Origin: Pollutimonas sp963706785
Lineage (GTDB): Bacteria > Pseudomonadota > Gammaproteobacteria > Burkholderiales > Burkholderiaceae_B
Length of the DNA stretch: 64,000 nucleotides
Assembly: GCA_963706785.1 (NCBI GenBank)
Contig: CAVPNJ010000005.1
Location: 1-64,000, forward strand
Reading direction: 5' to 3'
Positions within the stretch are counted from its first letter, which is position 1, and each line of letters opens with the position of its first letter. A program made the position numbers and the translations under genes. Below the pieces are notes generated by a model, which saw only the letters and a program-made list of their open reading frames with translations, ran no database searches and was not told where the DNA came from. Shown piece by piece: positions 1-7,993 of the stretch.

Positions 1-82
1 AGCTGCACGATGGGACGTGTCCTGGCTTACACTGGGATACCTGCCACCGAACTGCCGGCTCTTCAACCAAACATTAATAATC

Positions 83-410
83 GTGAAGCCTCTGACTACG
101 CCAGACGGTCGAGTACGTTATCGTTCGCGGACGCCTATGGCGCGCGAGCAATCCAAATCTTTCAGACGCCGAGCGAACTTCGCTGGTACACGACCTAGCG
201 GCCGCCCGCCGGGCGGTAAAAGCTGCCCTGCGGGTCTCAGACCTTGCTCGCCTTGCCGAGGCTCGTGCCGCAGTCAATGTCGCCAAAGTTCGACTTGGCG
301 AGCGTGGCGCGCCGTGGTGGACAGACGGTGCGAAAGACTTCAACCGCCACATGGCCAAGAACACTCCGTATGCGCAATGGTATGAGGAAGTGATGGCGTC
401 GCAGACGTAA
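83..410 (+). pseudogene. Small conserved protein (family often labelled 'biopolymer transporter Tol'), one-base frameshift
   Basis: Reading from GTG 83 gives VKPLTTPDGR; a frame change near base 113 (one extra g) then gives YVIVRGRLWR and runs to the TAA at 408-410, ending KNTPYAQWYEEVMASQT. The second frame has a TGA at 93-95 and no ATG, GTG or TTG codon until about base 345, so it cannot start by itself, which supports a frameshift rather than a short gene. Corrected length is 108 codons. I recognise the pattern (PDGRY-VVRGRLWR, ARRAVKAAL, GERG-WW-DG, NTPYAQW) from memory as a small Burkholderiales family that is often misnamed 'biopolymer transporter Tol'; its function is not known to me. 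No clear ribosome binding site is seen before GTG 83. Confidence 0.6.
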
Positions 411-543
411 AACGCGGGAAGTCGTCGCGAACGAATCCTTTCGTGATAACAGTCGGCGAAATGCGGCTCAGGTAAGCCAACGCAAAGTTCGGATTTCCTC
501 TCCTATAATTCATCGAAGCCACATTGGAAACCATTGCAACCGC

Positions 544-936
544 ATGAGCATCAGCGACAACTTAAAGGCCTGGGCCAAGCGAATCAAACGTGACGGCGTG
601 ACGCTTTGGTTCGCGGGCGAGAGTCCCCGCACACCCTGGTATGCGAAGGCGCTGGGGGTGTTTGTGGTCGCCTATGCATTAAGTCCCATCGACCTGATTC
701 CGGACTTCATCCCGGTGCTGGGCTATGTCGACGACGTTCTACTGCTTCCCGGCCTAATCTGGTTGACCATCAAGCTTTTGCCGCCTGAGGTCCTCACGGA
801 GTGTCGCGCACAGGCCGACGAGTGGATGCACGCGAAGGGCTCGAAGCCAAGCAGCAAGACTGGCGCGGTCCTCATCATGCTGCTGTGGCTGGCCATAGGC
901 GTAGCGGCATGGTTTTGGTTTAAGTCGGTTTCATAG
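544..936 (+). CDS. YkvA/DUF1232 family small membrane protein
   Basis: A 130-residue protein with the core motif of the DUF1232 (YkvA) family at about residues 41-66 (YALSPIDLIPDFIPVLGYVDD), followed by a hydrophobic stretch at about 67-80 and a second hydrophobic segment at the C-terminus (about 107-126), so it is probably an inner-membrane protein. The molecular role of the family is unknown. It stands alone, in the same direction as the VOC gene 75 bases downstream, with no obvious link between the two. The family call is secure; function cannot be given. Confidence 0.85.
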   Translation: MSISDNLKAWAKRIKRDGVTLWFAGESPRTPWYAKALGVFVVAYALSPIDLIPDFIPVLGYVDDVLLLPGLIWLTIKLLPPEVLTECRAQADEWMHAKGSKPSSKTGAVLIMLLWLAIGVAAWFWFKSVS

Positions 937-1011
937 ACTGCTAGTGTTTGCCACCGATGGTCGGCATGCATGATGGCTTATTCGTATCAGTCCCAATTCT
1001 GGAGAACCGAA

Positions 1012-1491
1012 ATGCTCAGCAAAAACACGATTTGTCTGTGGTATGACGGCACTGCGCTGGACGCTGCGACGTTCTACGCTGAGACGTTCCCGGACAGCGC
1101 GGTGGGCACCATCCTTCGCGCGCCTGACGACTACCCGGCGGGTAAGCAGGGCGATGTCTTGACGGTCGAGTTCACGGTGATGGGCATCCCTTGCCTCGGG
1201 TTGAATGGCGGTTCGGGGTTCAAGCATAACCAGGCTTTTTCGTTCCAGGTGGCGACCGACGACCAAGCCGAAACCGACCGTTTGTGGAACGCAATCGTCG
1301 GAAACGGCGGCGCGGAAAACGTCTGCGGCTGGTGCCAGGACAAGTGGGGATTATCGTGGCAGATCACCCCACGCGTCCTGACGGATGCGATCAACAACCC
1401 TGATCAAACGGCGGCCAAGCGTGCGTTCAACGCCATGATGCAGATGGGGAAAATCGACGTCGCGGCTATCGAAGCGGCTCGGCGGGGGTAA
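1012..1491 (+). CDS. VOC superfamily protein, PhnB/3-demethylubiquinone methyltransferase-like
   Basis: A protein of 159 residues from ATG 1012. I chose this start because a GGAGA sequence lies about 7 bases upstream; an ATG at 970 is also in frame but has no such signal. The pattern NTICLWYDGTALDAATFYAETFPDS near the start, GGSGFKHNQAFSFQV in the middle and WCQDKWGLSWQITPR near residue 117 is typical of the PhnB-like branch of the vicinal-oxygen-chelate fold, often annotated as 3-demethylubiquinone-9 3-methyltransferase. Most members of this branch have no shown methyltransferase activity, so the substrate is open. It is a single gene with no functional neighbour. Confidence 0.85.
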   Translation: MLSKNTICLWYDGTALDAATFYAETFPDSAVGTILRAPDDYPAGKQGDVLTVEFTVMGIPCLGLNGGSGFKHNQAFSFQVATDDQAETDRLWNAIVGNGGAENVCGWCQDKWGLSWQITPRVLTDAINNPDQTAAKRAFNAMMQMGKIDVAAIEAARRG

Positions 1492-1743
1492 TACCGGACT
1501 GGTTTCGTGAATGCAGACTTAACTGCCAGCCTAGAACACTTGGCATGCGACCGCGGCAGATGATTTCAAGGCGATTAACTTCGGAAGTCCGGCGCACCTT
1601 TCAAGCTTATTGCTCTCGAATCGACGCCACCATAATGGCGTCGGCATGGCCGATGTCGGCAACATCTGCAAACTGGTACTACAAGGTCACTCACGAGACA
1701 TGTGCACTCACGATTCGGGTTACCGAAGTTCGTTTTTTTCCAT

Positions 1744-2833
1744 TTAATAACGCTCAAGCCAATGGGCATATGGTGCTGGTAGCGTCCATGACGCGCGCTC
1801 TACGTCGAGCTCCTTGGCTGCGAAATAGGTCCAGTGGGGGTTTGCCAGATGGCTTCTTCCGACCATGACGACGTCGAGTTGCTCGTCTTTGACGACGCGC
1901 TCGGCGATTTCCGGTGTGCCGAATCCCCATGCGGAAGATACTGGTACATCCGCTTCGCGACGAACGCGCTCGGCTATTGGTCCCATGAAACCCGGTGCCC
2001 AAGGGATAGACGTTTCAGCAATCGTAAAGCCGATGCTGACACTGATCATGTCCATACCGGCCGCTTTGAAATCGCGCACCAAGCCTATCGACTCGAGCAG
2101 GGTTTGCTCATCACGTCCGTCATACTCGATAACGCCAAAGCGTACGGTTAAAGGAAGATTTTCTGGCCAGACTTCGCGTACTTCCGCGTAAGGTTTCCAG
2201 AAGGAAACGGGCACGATTTTCAACGCTTCCGCCGTAGATGTCGTCGCGATGATTCGAATGTGCAGAAAAAAAGCTTTGCGCCAGATAACCATGGGCGAAA
2301 TGCAGTTCCAGCCATTCGAAGCCAACGTCCCGCGCGCGTTTGGCCGCGTCGACAAAATCTTGGCGCACGCGTGCGATATCGTCCAAGGTCATTGCTTGAG
2401 GCTGTTTGGGCAAGCCTTTGCCGTATGCGATCGCTGATGGAGCAATCGTCTGCCAGCCACGTGCATCGTTTTCAGCGATATGGTCGTCTCCCTCCCAAGG
2501 GACATTGGCGCTGGCCTTTCTTCCTGCATGGCCGATTTGAATGCCCGGCACGGCGCCCGCCGCCTTGATGGCTTGCACGACAGGTACAAACGCTTGAGCT
2601 AAATCATCGCTCCAGATGCCGGTGCAGCCGGGGGTGATGCGTCCTTCGGGCGATACACCAGTCGCTTCGACGATAACCAGTCCTGCGCCCCCACGCGCCA
2701 TGCTGGCGTAGTGCGACAAATGCCAATCGTTGGCGTATCCATCGACCGCCATGTATTGGCACATGGGCGGGATCGCAATACGATTGCGTAGGGTAACGTC
2801 TTTGAGCTTGAAGGGTTGGAGCAGTGCAGACAT
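1744..2833 (-). pseudogene. NADH:flavin oxidoreductase, old yellow enzyme (YqjM-like), one-base frameshift
   Basis: ATG 2833 starts a flavin-dependent ene-reductase of the OYE family: MSALLQPFKLKDVTLRNRI, then PPMCQY, GIQIGHAGRK and HFAHGYLAQSFFS with HSNHRDDIYGGSVENR, the usual FMN/substrate motifs. At about base 2187-2190 the frame changes after FLLETLR and continues as EVREVWPENLPLTVRFGV to HWLERY at 1744. Removing one g from the cgcgg run restores 362 residues, the normal family length. The C-terminal half keeps the WGFGTPEIAERV and VGRSHLANP motifs. It is divergent from the ArsR-type gene, with a palindrome between them. It would reduce activated C=C bonds of unsaturated carbonyls with NAD(P)H if intact. 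The break is either a sequencing error or a recent mutation, since both halves are well preserved. Confidence 0.88.
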
Positions 2834-2867
2834 GATGGCCTTTGTGGGTAAAGAAGCAAATTCGTTA

Positions 2868-2885
2868 GTTCGAAGATATACGAAC
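2868..2885. promoter_or_regulatory. Candidate operator palindrome for the ArsR-type regulator
   Basis: GTTCG-N8-CGAAC, a perfect inverted repeat in the 78-base gap between the divergent OYE gene (start 2833) and the ArsR-like gene (start 2912). A further TTCG copy lies just left at 2861-2864. The position suits an operator controlling one or both genes; binding is inferred, not shown. Confidence 0.5.
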
Positions 2886-2911
2886 AATAGAATTAGTATA
2901 AGGCAAAGTGT

Positions 2912-3232
2912 ATGATGCTGCCCATGCGCCCATTCAAACATCCTGCCGCTGATGAGCTTTCTCTGGAACGTGTGCTTTACGCGTTAAGCGATTCCATTCG
3001 CCTTGACATCGTTCGACATCTTGCTCGCGTTGAGGCTGCAAGCTGTGGTGAACTGGATGGTGGGCGCCCTAAATCCACCGTGTCTCATCATTTCAAGGTA
3101 CTGCGCGAAGCCGGATTGGTGTTCACAAAAAACAATGGCACCATCCATATGAACACCCTGCGACGCGCAGATATTGAAAGTCGTTTCCCGGGATTATTGG
3201 CCGCGATACTGGCGCAGGAAAAAAACGTTTAG
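2912..3232 (+). CDS. ArsR family winged-helix transcriptional regulator
   Basis: A 106-residue protein with an ArsR-type winged helix: ALSDSIRLDIVRHLARVE (about 27-44), a recognition helix PKSTVSHHFKVLREAGLV (about 54-71) and a wing NNGTIHMNTLR. No cysteine pair of the classic metal-sensing kind is seen; only one Cys (in AASCGELD) is present, so it is more like the ArsR members that sense organic or redox signals. It is divergent from the OYE gene, the common arrangement for regulators of this reductase family, with a palindrome in between. ATG 2924 is a possible later start. The stop overlaps the end of the convergent GST gene by 4 bases. Confidence 0.82.
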   Translation: MMLPMRPFKHPAADELSLERVLYALSDSIRLDIVRHLARVEAASCGELDGGRPKSTVSHHFKVLREAGLVFTKNNGTIHMNTLRRADIESRFPGLLAAILAQEKNV

Positions 3233-3933
3233 ATTCGTTTGGGGCTGTCCAAGCCTTTTACTACCGCTGGCCGGGCGACGAACGCTTCAAGCGCTCGGGC
3301 CACTTCGGGGAAGTCACTAATCCCCACCAAATCGCCTGCTTCGTAAAAACCGATAAGGTTACGCACCCATGGAAATATGGCGATGTCGGCGATGGTGTAA
3401 TCGTCACCCATAATCCAGCTGCGACCGGTCAGCCTATCCTCCAACACCGCTAGCAAGCGCTTTGATTCGGCCACATAGCGGTCGCGCGGACGCTTATCCT
3501 CGTAGTCTTTGCCGGCAAACTTGTGGAAAAAACCCAGTTGCCCGAACATGGGGCCAATGCCGCCCATCTGGAACATCACCCACTGAATCGTTTCGTAGCG
3601 GCGGGCTGCATCCTGCGGCATGAACTGGCCGGTTTTCTCCGCAAGGTAAATAAGGATAGCGCCCGATTCGAACAAGGCCAGCGGTTTTCCGTCTGGCCCG
3701 TTCGGATCGATGATGGCCGGGATTTTGTTATTGGGATTGAGCGACAGAAATTCAGGCGTCGTCTGATCATTGGTCTGAAAGTTGACCAGGTGCGGCTCGT
3801 AGGGCAAGCCGGTCTCTTCCAGCATGATGGACGCTTTCACGCCATTAGGCGTAGGCAGGGAATAAAGCTGAATCCACTCGGGATGCTGCGCTGGCCATTT
3901 TTTCGCAATGGGGAAGCTGGAAAGATCGGACAT
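3229..3933 (-). CDS. Glutathione S-transferase family protein (YfcG/YghU-like)
   Basis: A 234-residue cytosolic GST. The N-terminal thioredoxin-like domain (about 16-105) has LYSLPTPNGVKASIMLEETGLPYE, the cis-Pro segment NNKIPAIIDP and the glutathione-binding ESGAILIYLAEK; the all-helical C-terminal domain follows with RYETIQWVMFQMGGIGPMFGQ and DYTIADIAIFPW. The TPNG segment replaces the usual Tyr/Ser catalytic site, as in the YfcG/YghU (nu) group, which have disulfide-bond reductase activity. It is probably a single gene, convergent with the ArsR-like gene. Substrate unknown. Confidence 0.9.
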   Translation of the reverse strand: MSDLSSFPIAKKWPAQHPEWIQLYSLPTPNGVKASIMLEETGLPYEPHLVNFQTNDQTTPEFLSLNPNNKIPAIIDPNGPDGKPLALFESGAILIYLAEKTGQFMPQDAARRYETIQWVMFQMGGIGPMFGQLGFFHKFAGKDYEDKRPRDRYVAESKRLLAVLEDRLTGRSWIMGDDYTIADIAIFPWVRNLIGFYEAGDLVGISDFPEVARALEAFVARPAVVKGLDSPKRI

Positions 3934-4083
3934 ATTTGCTCCTATGTTGGTCGATGAATGTTTACCTTATAACCTTAGAACCGAACTTTCAAATAGACTG
4001 ACCCGGCGTTATCGGTATTGCCACTAGCGAATTTCCAGCGGGTCACCCTATTCGAGCCTATGCCGCGTCGCGTTAACTGCTTG

Positions 4084-4791
4084 TTACGCGCCGACCGTGG
4101 CGGCATGCTTGCGCTGCGCGCACCAGCGACCAACCAGCACAATAAGTAAGGCCCCGACAATTTCGGCCGCCAACTTGAACGTGCCGGAAGGCTCGCCGAA
4201 CCGTTCGACTATGAAGATATCAGTGACGAGCATTCCACCTGCTATCCAGCCCAGCAGCGCTGCGCCGAAGGTGACCACACTGGGAAAGCGATCGATCAGT
4301 TTTAGGACCAAGGTGCTGCCCCAGATGATGATGGGAACGCTAATCACTAGGCCGAAAATGACCAGACCAATTTGATGATCGGGGTGTGCTCCCTGGGCCG
4401 CGCCTGCAATCGCGAGGACATTGTCCAGGCTCATCACAAAATCGGCCACGATGATGGTTTTGACTGCGGACAGAATGGATGCGCTGCCGCTGATCTTGCC
4501 ATGTGCATCTTCTTCCGGAATCAGCAGTTTGATACCGACCCATACCAGCAATAATGCGCCGCCGATTTTCAGAAACGGCACGCTGAGCAGCGTCAATGCA
4601 AAGGCGATCAAGGCTACACGCAGACCGATAGCGCCAGCCGTGCCCCACAAAATTCCCTGCATGCGTTGCTTGGGCTGCAGGTTTCGGCAGGCTAACGCAA
4701 TGACCACGGCGTTATCGCCCCCAAGCAGAATGTCGATCAGAATGATCTGAAAGACCGCTGCCCAGCTTAGTGTTTGTAAAAATTCAAGCAT
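4084..4791 (-). CDS. TerC family integral membrane protein (YjbE-like), Mn riboswitch controlled
   Basis: A 235-residue polytopic membrane protein with about seven hydrophobic segments and the two internally related TerC motifs: GGDNAVVIALA near residue 24 and SLDNVLAIAGAA near residue 120, whose acidic residues are thought to bind metal. A GXLLLVWVGIKLL motif follows the third segment. TerC family proteins include manganese exporters and proteins that load Mn onto secreted enzymes. The leader carries a yybP-ykoY type riboswitch and an intrinsic terminator, which supports a role in manganese homeostasis. The gene appears monocistronic. Function in Mn export is inferred from family and leader, not proven. 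Confidence 0.9.
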   Translation of the reverse strand: MLEFLQTLSWAAVFQIILIDILLGGDNAVVIALACRNLQPKQRMQGILWGTAGAIGLRVALIAFALTLLSVPFLKIGGALLLVWVGIKLLIPEEDAHGKISGSASILSAVKTIIVADFVMSLDNVLAIAGAAQGAHPDHQIGLVIFGLVISVPIIIWGSTLVLKLIDRFPSVVTFGAALLGWIAGGMLVTDIFIVERFGEPSGTFKLAAEIVGALLIVLVGRWCAQRKHAATVGA

Positions 4792-4901
4792 ACGTCACCC
4801 TTTAGGTATCGAAATATTAGTTGCGATGGGAAACGGATCTGGCCTGCTGCAATGGGCCGCTTGAATACCACGTGTTGTAGTCAAGGGTAGCTGAATAAAG
4901 C

Positions 4902-4933
4902 AAAAATGGCCTGATCCGTTAGGACACAGGCCA
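4902..4933 (-). terminator. Intrinsic terminator in the terC-family leader
   Basis: On the minus strand TGGCCTG-(13 nt)-CAGGCCA (4933-4907) is followed directly by TTTTT (4906-4902). It lies between the riboswitch aptamer and the start codon at 4791, the position expected for the expression platform of a transcriptional switch. Confidence 0.8.
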
Positions 4934-4951
4934 CAGCTATCGCTGGAGTAT

Positions 4952-5079
4952 AAGACCTTGCCCTTATGGCAAGGTCTTGCTTGCAACATGGTGATGTTGC
5001 CCGAGCACCGGGACCTTGCAAAGTATTGCAAGATGGCCGTAATGACGATGCTGCGGAAGAAAAGCTACTCCCCTTGATA
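4952..5079 (-). promoter_or_regulatory. yybP-ykoY family manganese riboswitch
   Basis: The minus-strand leader shows the hallmark AAGGGGAGTAG (complement of 5075-5065) near its 5' end, then a CCGGTGCTCGGGCAACAT segment, and GCAAGACCTTGCC, followed by a perfect 11-bp hairpin AAGACCTTGCC/GGCAAGGTCTT (4978-4952). These match my memory of the yybP-ykoY consensus, a Mn2+-sensing aptamer found before TerC-type and other Mn export genes. A promoter sits just upstream and an intrinsic terminator just downstream. The exact ends are estimated; a covariance-model search would fix them. Confidence 0.82.
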
Positions 5080-5085
5080 GGCGAA

Positions 5086-5113
5086 AGTATATTCACATCT
5101 GATGGAAAGTCAA
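5086..5113 (-). promoter_or_regulatory. Sigma70-type promoter of the riboswitch transcript
   Basis: On the minus strand TTGACT (5113-5108), a 16-base spacer, and TATACT (5091-5086). The expected start near 5079 puts the aptamer at the very 5' end of the transcript. Confidence 0.6.
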
Positions 5114-5279
5114 GGCCTGCTTAGATATTTTCAGCGCAGACACGCATTCAGCGAGAGGTTTTTTTTGCCCTGCACGAAACGCGGCCCCTGCACAGTGAAA
5201 GTTTCAATAACCATTGATTCTGCCGATTGTCTCGCATACGATGCTTGATCCCCACCATAAAGAAAAAGAGACGATCACC

Positions 5280-5897
5280 ATGCACATCACTATCCTGACT
5301 TTCGACGCATTCAACGAACTGGACTCGCTCATCGCGTTTGGCATCCTTAACCGAATCAAGAGGCCGGACTGGCGCGTTTCCATCGCTAGTCCTACAGCAC
5401 AGGTACGGTCGATGAACGGAATAGTGCTGGAATCTCAGGTATCCCTGCGCGAGGCAAGTACTGCCGATGCGGTTCTTGTCGGCAGCGGCATGAAGACGCG
5501 TGAAGTTGTCGCCGACGATGCTTTGATGGCGCAGTTGCAACTTGATCCGTCTAAGCAATTATTAGCTGCGCAATGCTCCGGCACGCTAGTGCTGGCCAAG
5601 CTTGGATTGTTAGATGGCGTTCCCGCATGTACCGACTTAACGACGAAGCCTTGGGTTCAAGAGGCCGGCATCGACGTGCTGAACCAGCCATTCTATGCAA
5701 AGGGTAACGTCGCCACTGCGGGAGGATGCCTTGCGTCGCCGTATCTCGCAGCCTGGATAATTGCCCGTCTCGAGGGCATCGAGGCGGCGCAGAGCGCGCT
5801 TCACTATGTCGCACCGGTGGGCGAAAAAGATGTCTACGTGTCTCGTGCAATGGGGAATATCATGCCGTACTTGCCCGAGGCTTTAGCCCTATCTTAA
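5280..5897 (+). CDS. DJ-1/PfpI family protein (class I glutamine amidotransferase-like fold)
   Basis: A 205-residue protein from ATG 5280 (chosen over 5214 because the family begins at MHITILTFDAFNELD and a purine-rich AAAGAG lies upstream). It has the DJ-1/PfpI flavodoxin-like fold with the nucleophile elbow AAQCSGTL, Cys99, and the acidic residue near the start (ELDSL) that usually contacts the reactive Cys. A GGCLASPYLAAWI motif follows near 150. Members include deglycases, chaperones and isonitrile hydratases; the exact activity here cannot be read from sequence. It is isolated, convergent with wspR. Confidence 0.88.
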   Translation: MHITILTFDAFNELDSLIAFGILNRIKRPDWRVSIASPTAQVRSMNGIVLESQVSLREASTADAVLVGSGMKTREVVADDALMAQLQLDPSKQLLAAQCSGTLVLAKLGLLDGVPACTDLTTKPWVQEAGIDVLNQPFYAKGNVATAGGCLASPYLAAWIIARLEGIEAAQSALHYVAPVGEKDVYVSRAMGNIMPYLPEALALS

Positions 5898-5934
5898 GCT
5901 GGGCGTCTGCTACGGCCTAGTCAGCGGACGAACC

Positions 5935-6957
5935 TCAGTCCGCTACGACCATACGATTTTTGCCTAGATGCTTGGCACGATATAGCCTGCTGTCGGCAAG
6001 CTCAATCAGACGAGCCGGGGCTTCGCCTTCGCCGGGAATCAGCGTGGCCCCGCCTCCGCTGACCGTCACCCGGTCGCTCGGGGTAGCGGTATTGCGCGAA
6101 ATCGCCAGGGCCTCTACCGCATCGCGTAACATCGCTCCAATCATCCCGACGCCACCCGCGGTGGTCTTGGGCAGTATCAGCGCGAACTCTTCCCCACCGA
6201 AACGTGCTGCAAGGTCGGCCGGCCGCTTACAAACACCCTGAATAGCGGCGGCGACTCGCCGTAGCACCTCGTCTCCTGCCACATGGCCATAGGTATCGTT
6301 GTAGCTTTTGAAGTTGTCGACGTCGATCAACAAAATAGAAATTTCGGCTTGCTCGCGTTTTGCGCGCCGCCACTCGGCTTCCAGATAGTCATCAAAATAT
6401 CGGCGGTTGGCGATACCGGTCAATCCGTCGGTATTCGTCAGCCGAAGTAGCTCTAGATTGATTTCCTGCAACTTTTGTTGGCTTTCTTGCAGCGCCTGGA
6501 ACGCGGCGTCGCGCTGCTGCAAGTTGATATAGAAGCGGGAGTGGTATTCGATTCGGGCCACCAGTTCAATCGTATCCGGCACTTTCACCAAATAGTCGTT
6601 CACGCCCGCGGCGAATGCCGCCCTTTTGATGGCGGGATCCTCGGTGCTCGACAATACGATGATCGGGATGTCGACGGTGGCTGGGTTGGTGCGATACTGT
6701 TGTACCAGCGCAAGCCCGTCTACACCGGGCATGACCAAGTCCTGCAGGATAACGGTGGGCTTGGTCAGCTCTGCCACAGCGACTGCTTCGTCGGCACGCG
6801 CGCAGTAATGGAAGTTGATGTGCGGGTGCGTCGCCAATGCAAGACGTACTGCCTGCCCGACCAAGGGTTGATCGTCTACAAGTAGCACCATCATCTTGTA
6901 GTCATCCCGAACGGCGGACAATCCCGTATTAAGGCGGTGCAACGCGTCTGAATCCAT
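5935..6957 (-). CDS. wspR: WspR diguanylate cyclase response regulator
   Basis: A 340-residue output protein of the Wsp system. An N-terminal receiver domain (about 23-140) has the acidic pair DD at 28-29, phospho-acceptor Asp73 (LQDLVMPG) and Lys125; a short coiled helix links it to a GGDEF domain with the active-site signature GGEEF at 254-258. The allosteric product-inhibition I-site RxxD (RPAD, 245-248) is intact five residues before it. It makes c-di-GMP from two GTP when phosphorylated by WspE and so promotes surface attachment. It is the last gene of the operon, 24 bases after wspF, and is uninterrupted. Confidence 0.95.
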   Translation of the reverse strand: MDSDALHRLNTGLSAVRDDYKMMVLLVDDQPLVGQAVRLALATHPHINFHYCARADEAVAVAELTKPTVILQDLVMPGVDGLALVQQYRTNPATVDIPIIVLSSTEDPAIKRAAFAAGVNDYLVKVPDTIELVARIEYHSRFYINLQQRDAAFQALQESQQKLQEINLELLRLTNTDGLTGIANRRYFDDYLEAEWRRAKREQAEISILLIDVDNFKSYNDTYGHVAGDEVLRRVAAAIQGVCKRPADLAARFGGEEFALILPKTTAGGVGMIGAMLRDAVEALAISRNTATPSDRVTVSGGGATLIPGEGEAPARLIELADSRLYRAKHLGKNRMVVAD

Positions 6958-6981
6958 TCTCGTTACTTCATCCCACGCGTT

Positions 6982-7993
6982 TCATGCAAACGCGATAATT
7001 AGTTTTGATGCAATCAGTTCGGCGGGCACAATAGCCACCGCCGCCGCCTGTTCAGCGGCAGCCTTCGGCATGCCGTACACCGCGCTGGATAAGCGGTCTT
7101 GCGCGATCGTATAGTAGCCCTTGTCACGCATGGCTTTTAGCCCACTTGCGCCGTCGCGCCCCATGCCAGACAGAAGCACTCCGATGGCGTCTCCCTGCCA
7201 CATACTAACGACGCTATTGAAAAACACGTCAATTGACGGGCGGTAGGAACTCTCGGCCGGGTCCGAAGTGTAGCCCAAGCGTTTGGCGCCCTTTAGCCTC
7301 AGATGCTGATCTGTCCCCGCGACCAGAACTGTTCCGGCGGCCGGACGATCGCCCTCGTTGGCTATACGGACTGGCATCGCGCACTGCTGGCCTAGCCACT
7401 CGGCCATTCCGGGCGCGAAACGTTGCATCGATATGCTGGATGACGACCACCGCCGCTGGGAAGCTGGCGGGAAGCTGGCGCAGGACCGTAGCGAGCGCGG
7501 CGGGCCCTCCTGCCGAGGCTCCAATCGCGACAAGGCGGACCAACGCCTCGCTGGCCGTCACTGGCGCGGACGCGGAACCATTGCCCTGGCTCTGCCGCTC
7601 GGCGATCAGGCGCTTAACCATTTCTATTTTCGACAATAGTGGCGCAGCGCCCTGCGCAAAGTCGTCCCGCATCAGGCCGGACGTGTCGACCGCATCCACC
7701 GCGCCACACCCCAGGGCTTCGTAGACTTTCCGTGCCTGGGCGCCGACATCCGACGTCACGATCAGGATTGCGCACGGGCTTTGCTTCATGATACGCCGCG
7801 TGACTTCGCCCCCGTCCAACTTCGGCATCACCACATCCATCAACACCAGGTCCGGTCTTTGCGCCTTGCATAGCTGGACAGCCTGTTCGCCATCACGCGC
7901 GATCCAGATCACTTCATGTTCCGGTCGCAGGGCAAGCGCACGGCGCAACGTCTCGATTGCTAGCGGCGAATCGTTGACGATGCCTACCTTCAT
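6982..7993 (-). pseudogene. wspF: WspF, CheB-like methylesterase, one-base frameshift
   Basis: The receiver domain (about 1-120, phospho-acceptor Asp53 in LMDVVMPKLDG) and the first half of a CheB methylesterase domain (catalytic Ser160 in IGASAGGP, His187 in VIQHIDATF) are in one frame from ATG 7993. After ATF the frame changes near base 7416-7418; dropping one base continues as APGMAEWLGQQCAMPV and on to LLSGMGRDGASGLKAM with the catalytic Asp, ending at 6982. Corrected length is 336 residues, as in the family. WspF removes methyl groups from WspA and resets the system; in Pseudomonas, loss of WspF locks the pathway on and gives wrinkly, c-di-GMP-rich cells. It overlaps wspE by 4 bases (ATGA). 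Confidence 0.9.

Noticed and set aside
17..385. Open frame of 122 codons over the left edge
   Set aside because: Its C-terminal part is Arg/Ser/Cys-rich shadow sequence; the conserved protein lies in another frame after base 113.
3975..4083. Minus-strand frame ending GSVYLKVRF, like the C-terminus of an outer-membrane barrel
   Set aside because: Only about 25 residues lie outside the TerC gene; too short to call a remnant, although the terminal Phe pattern is suggestive.
4795..5096. Short open frames upstream of the TerC family gene
   Set aside because: They lie over the riboswitch and terminator; RNA structure explains the sequence better.
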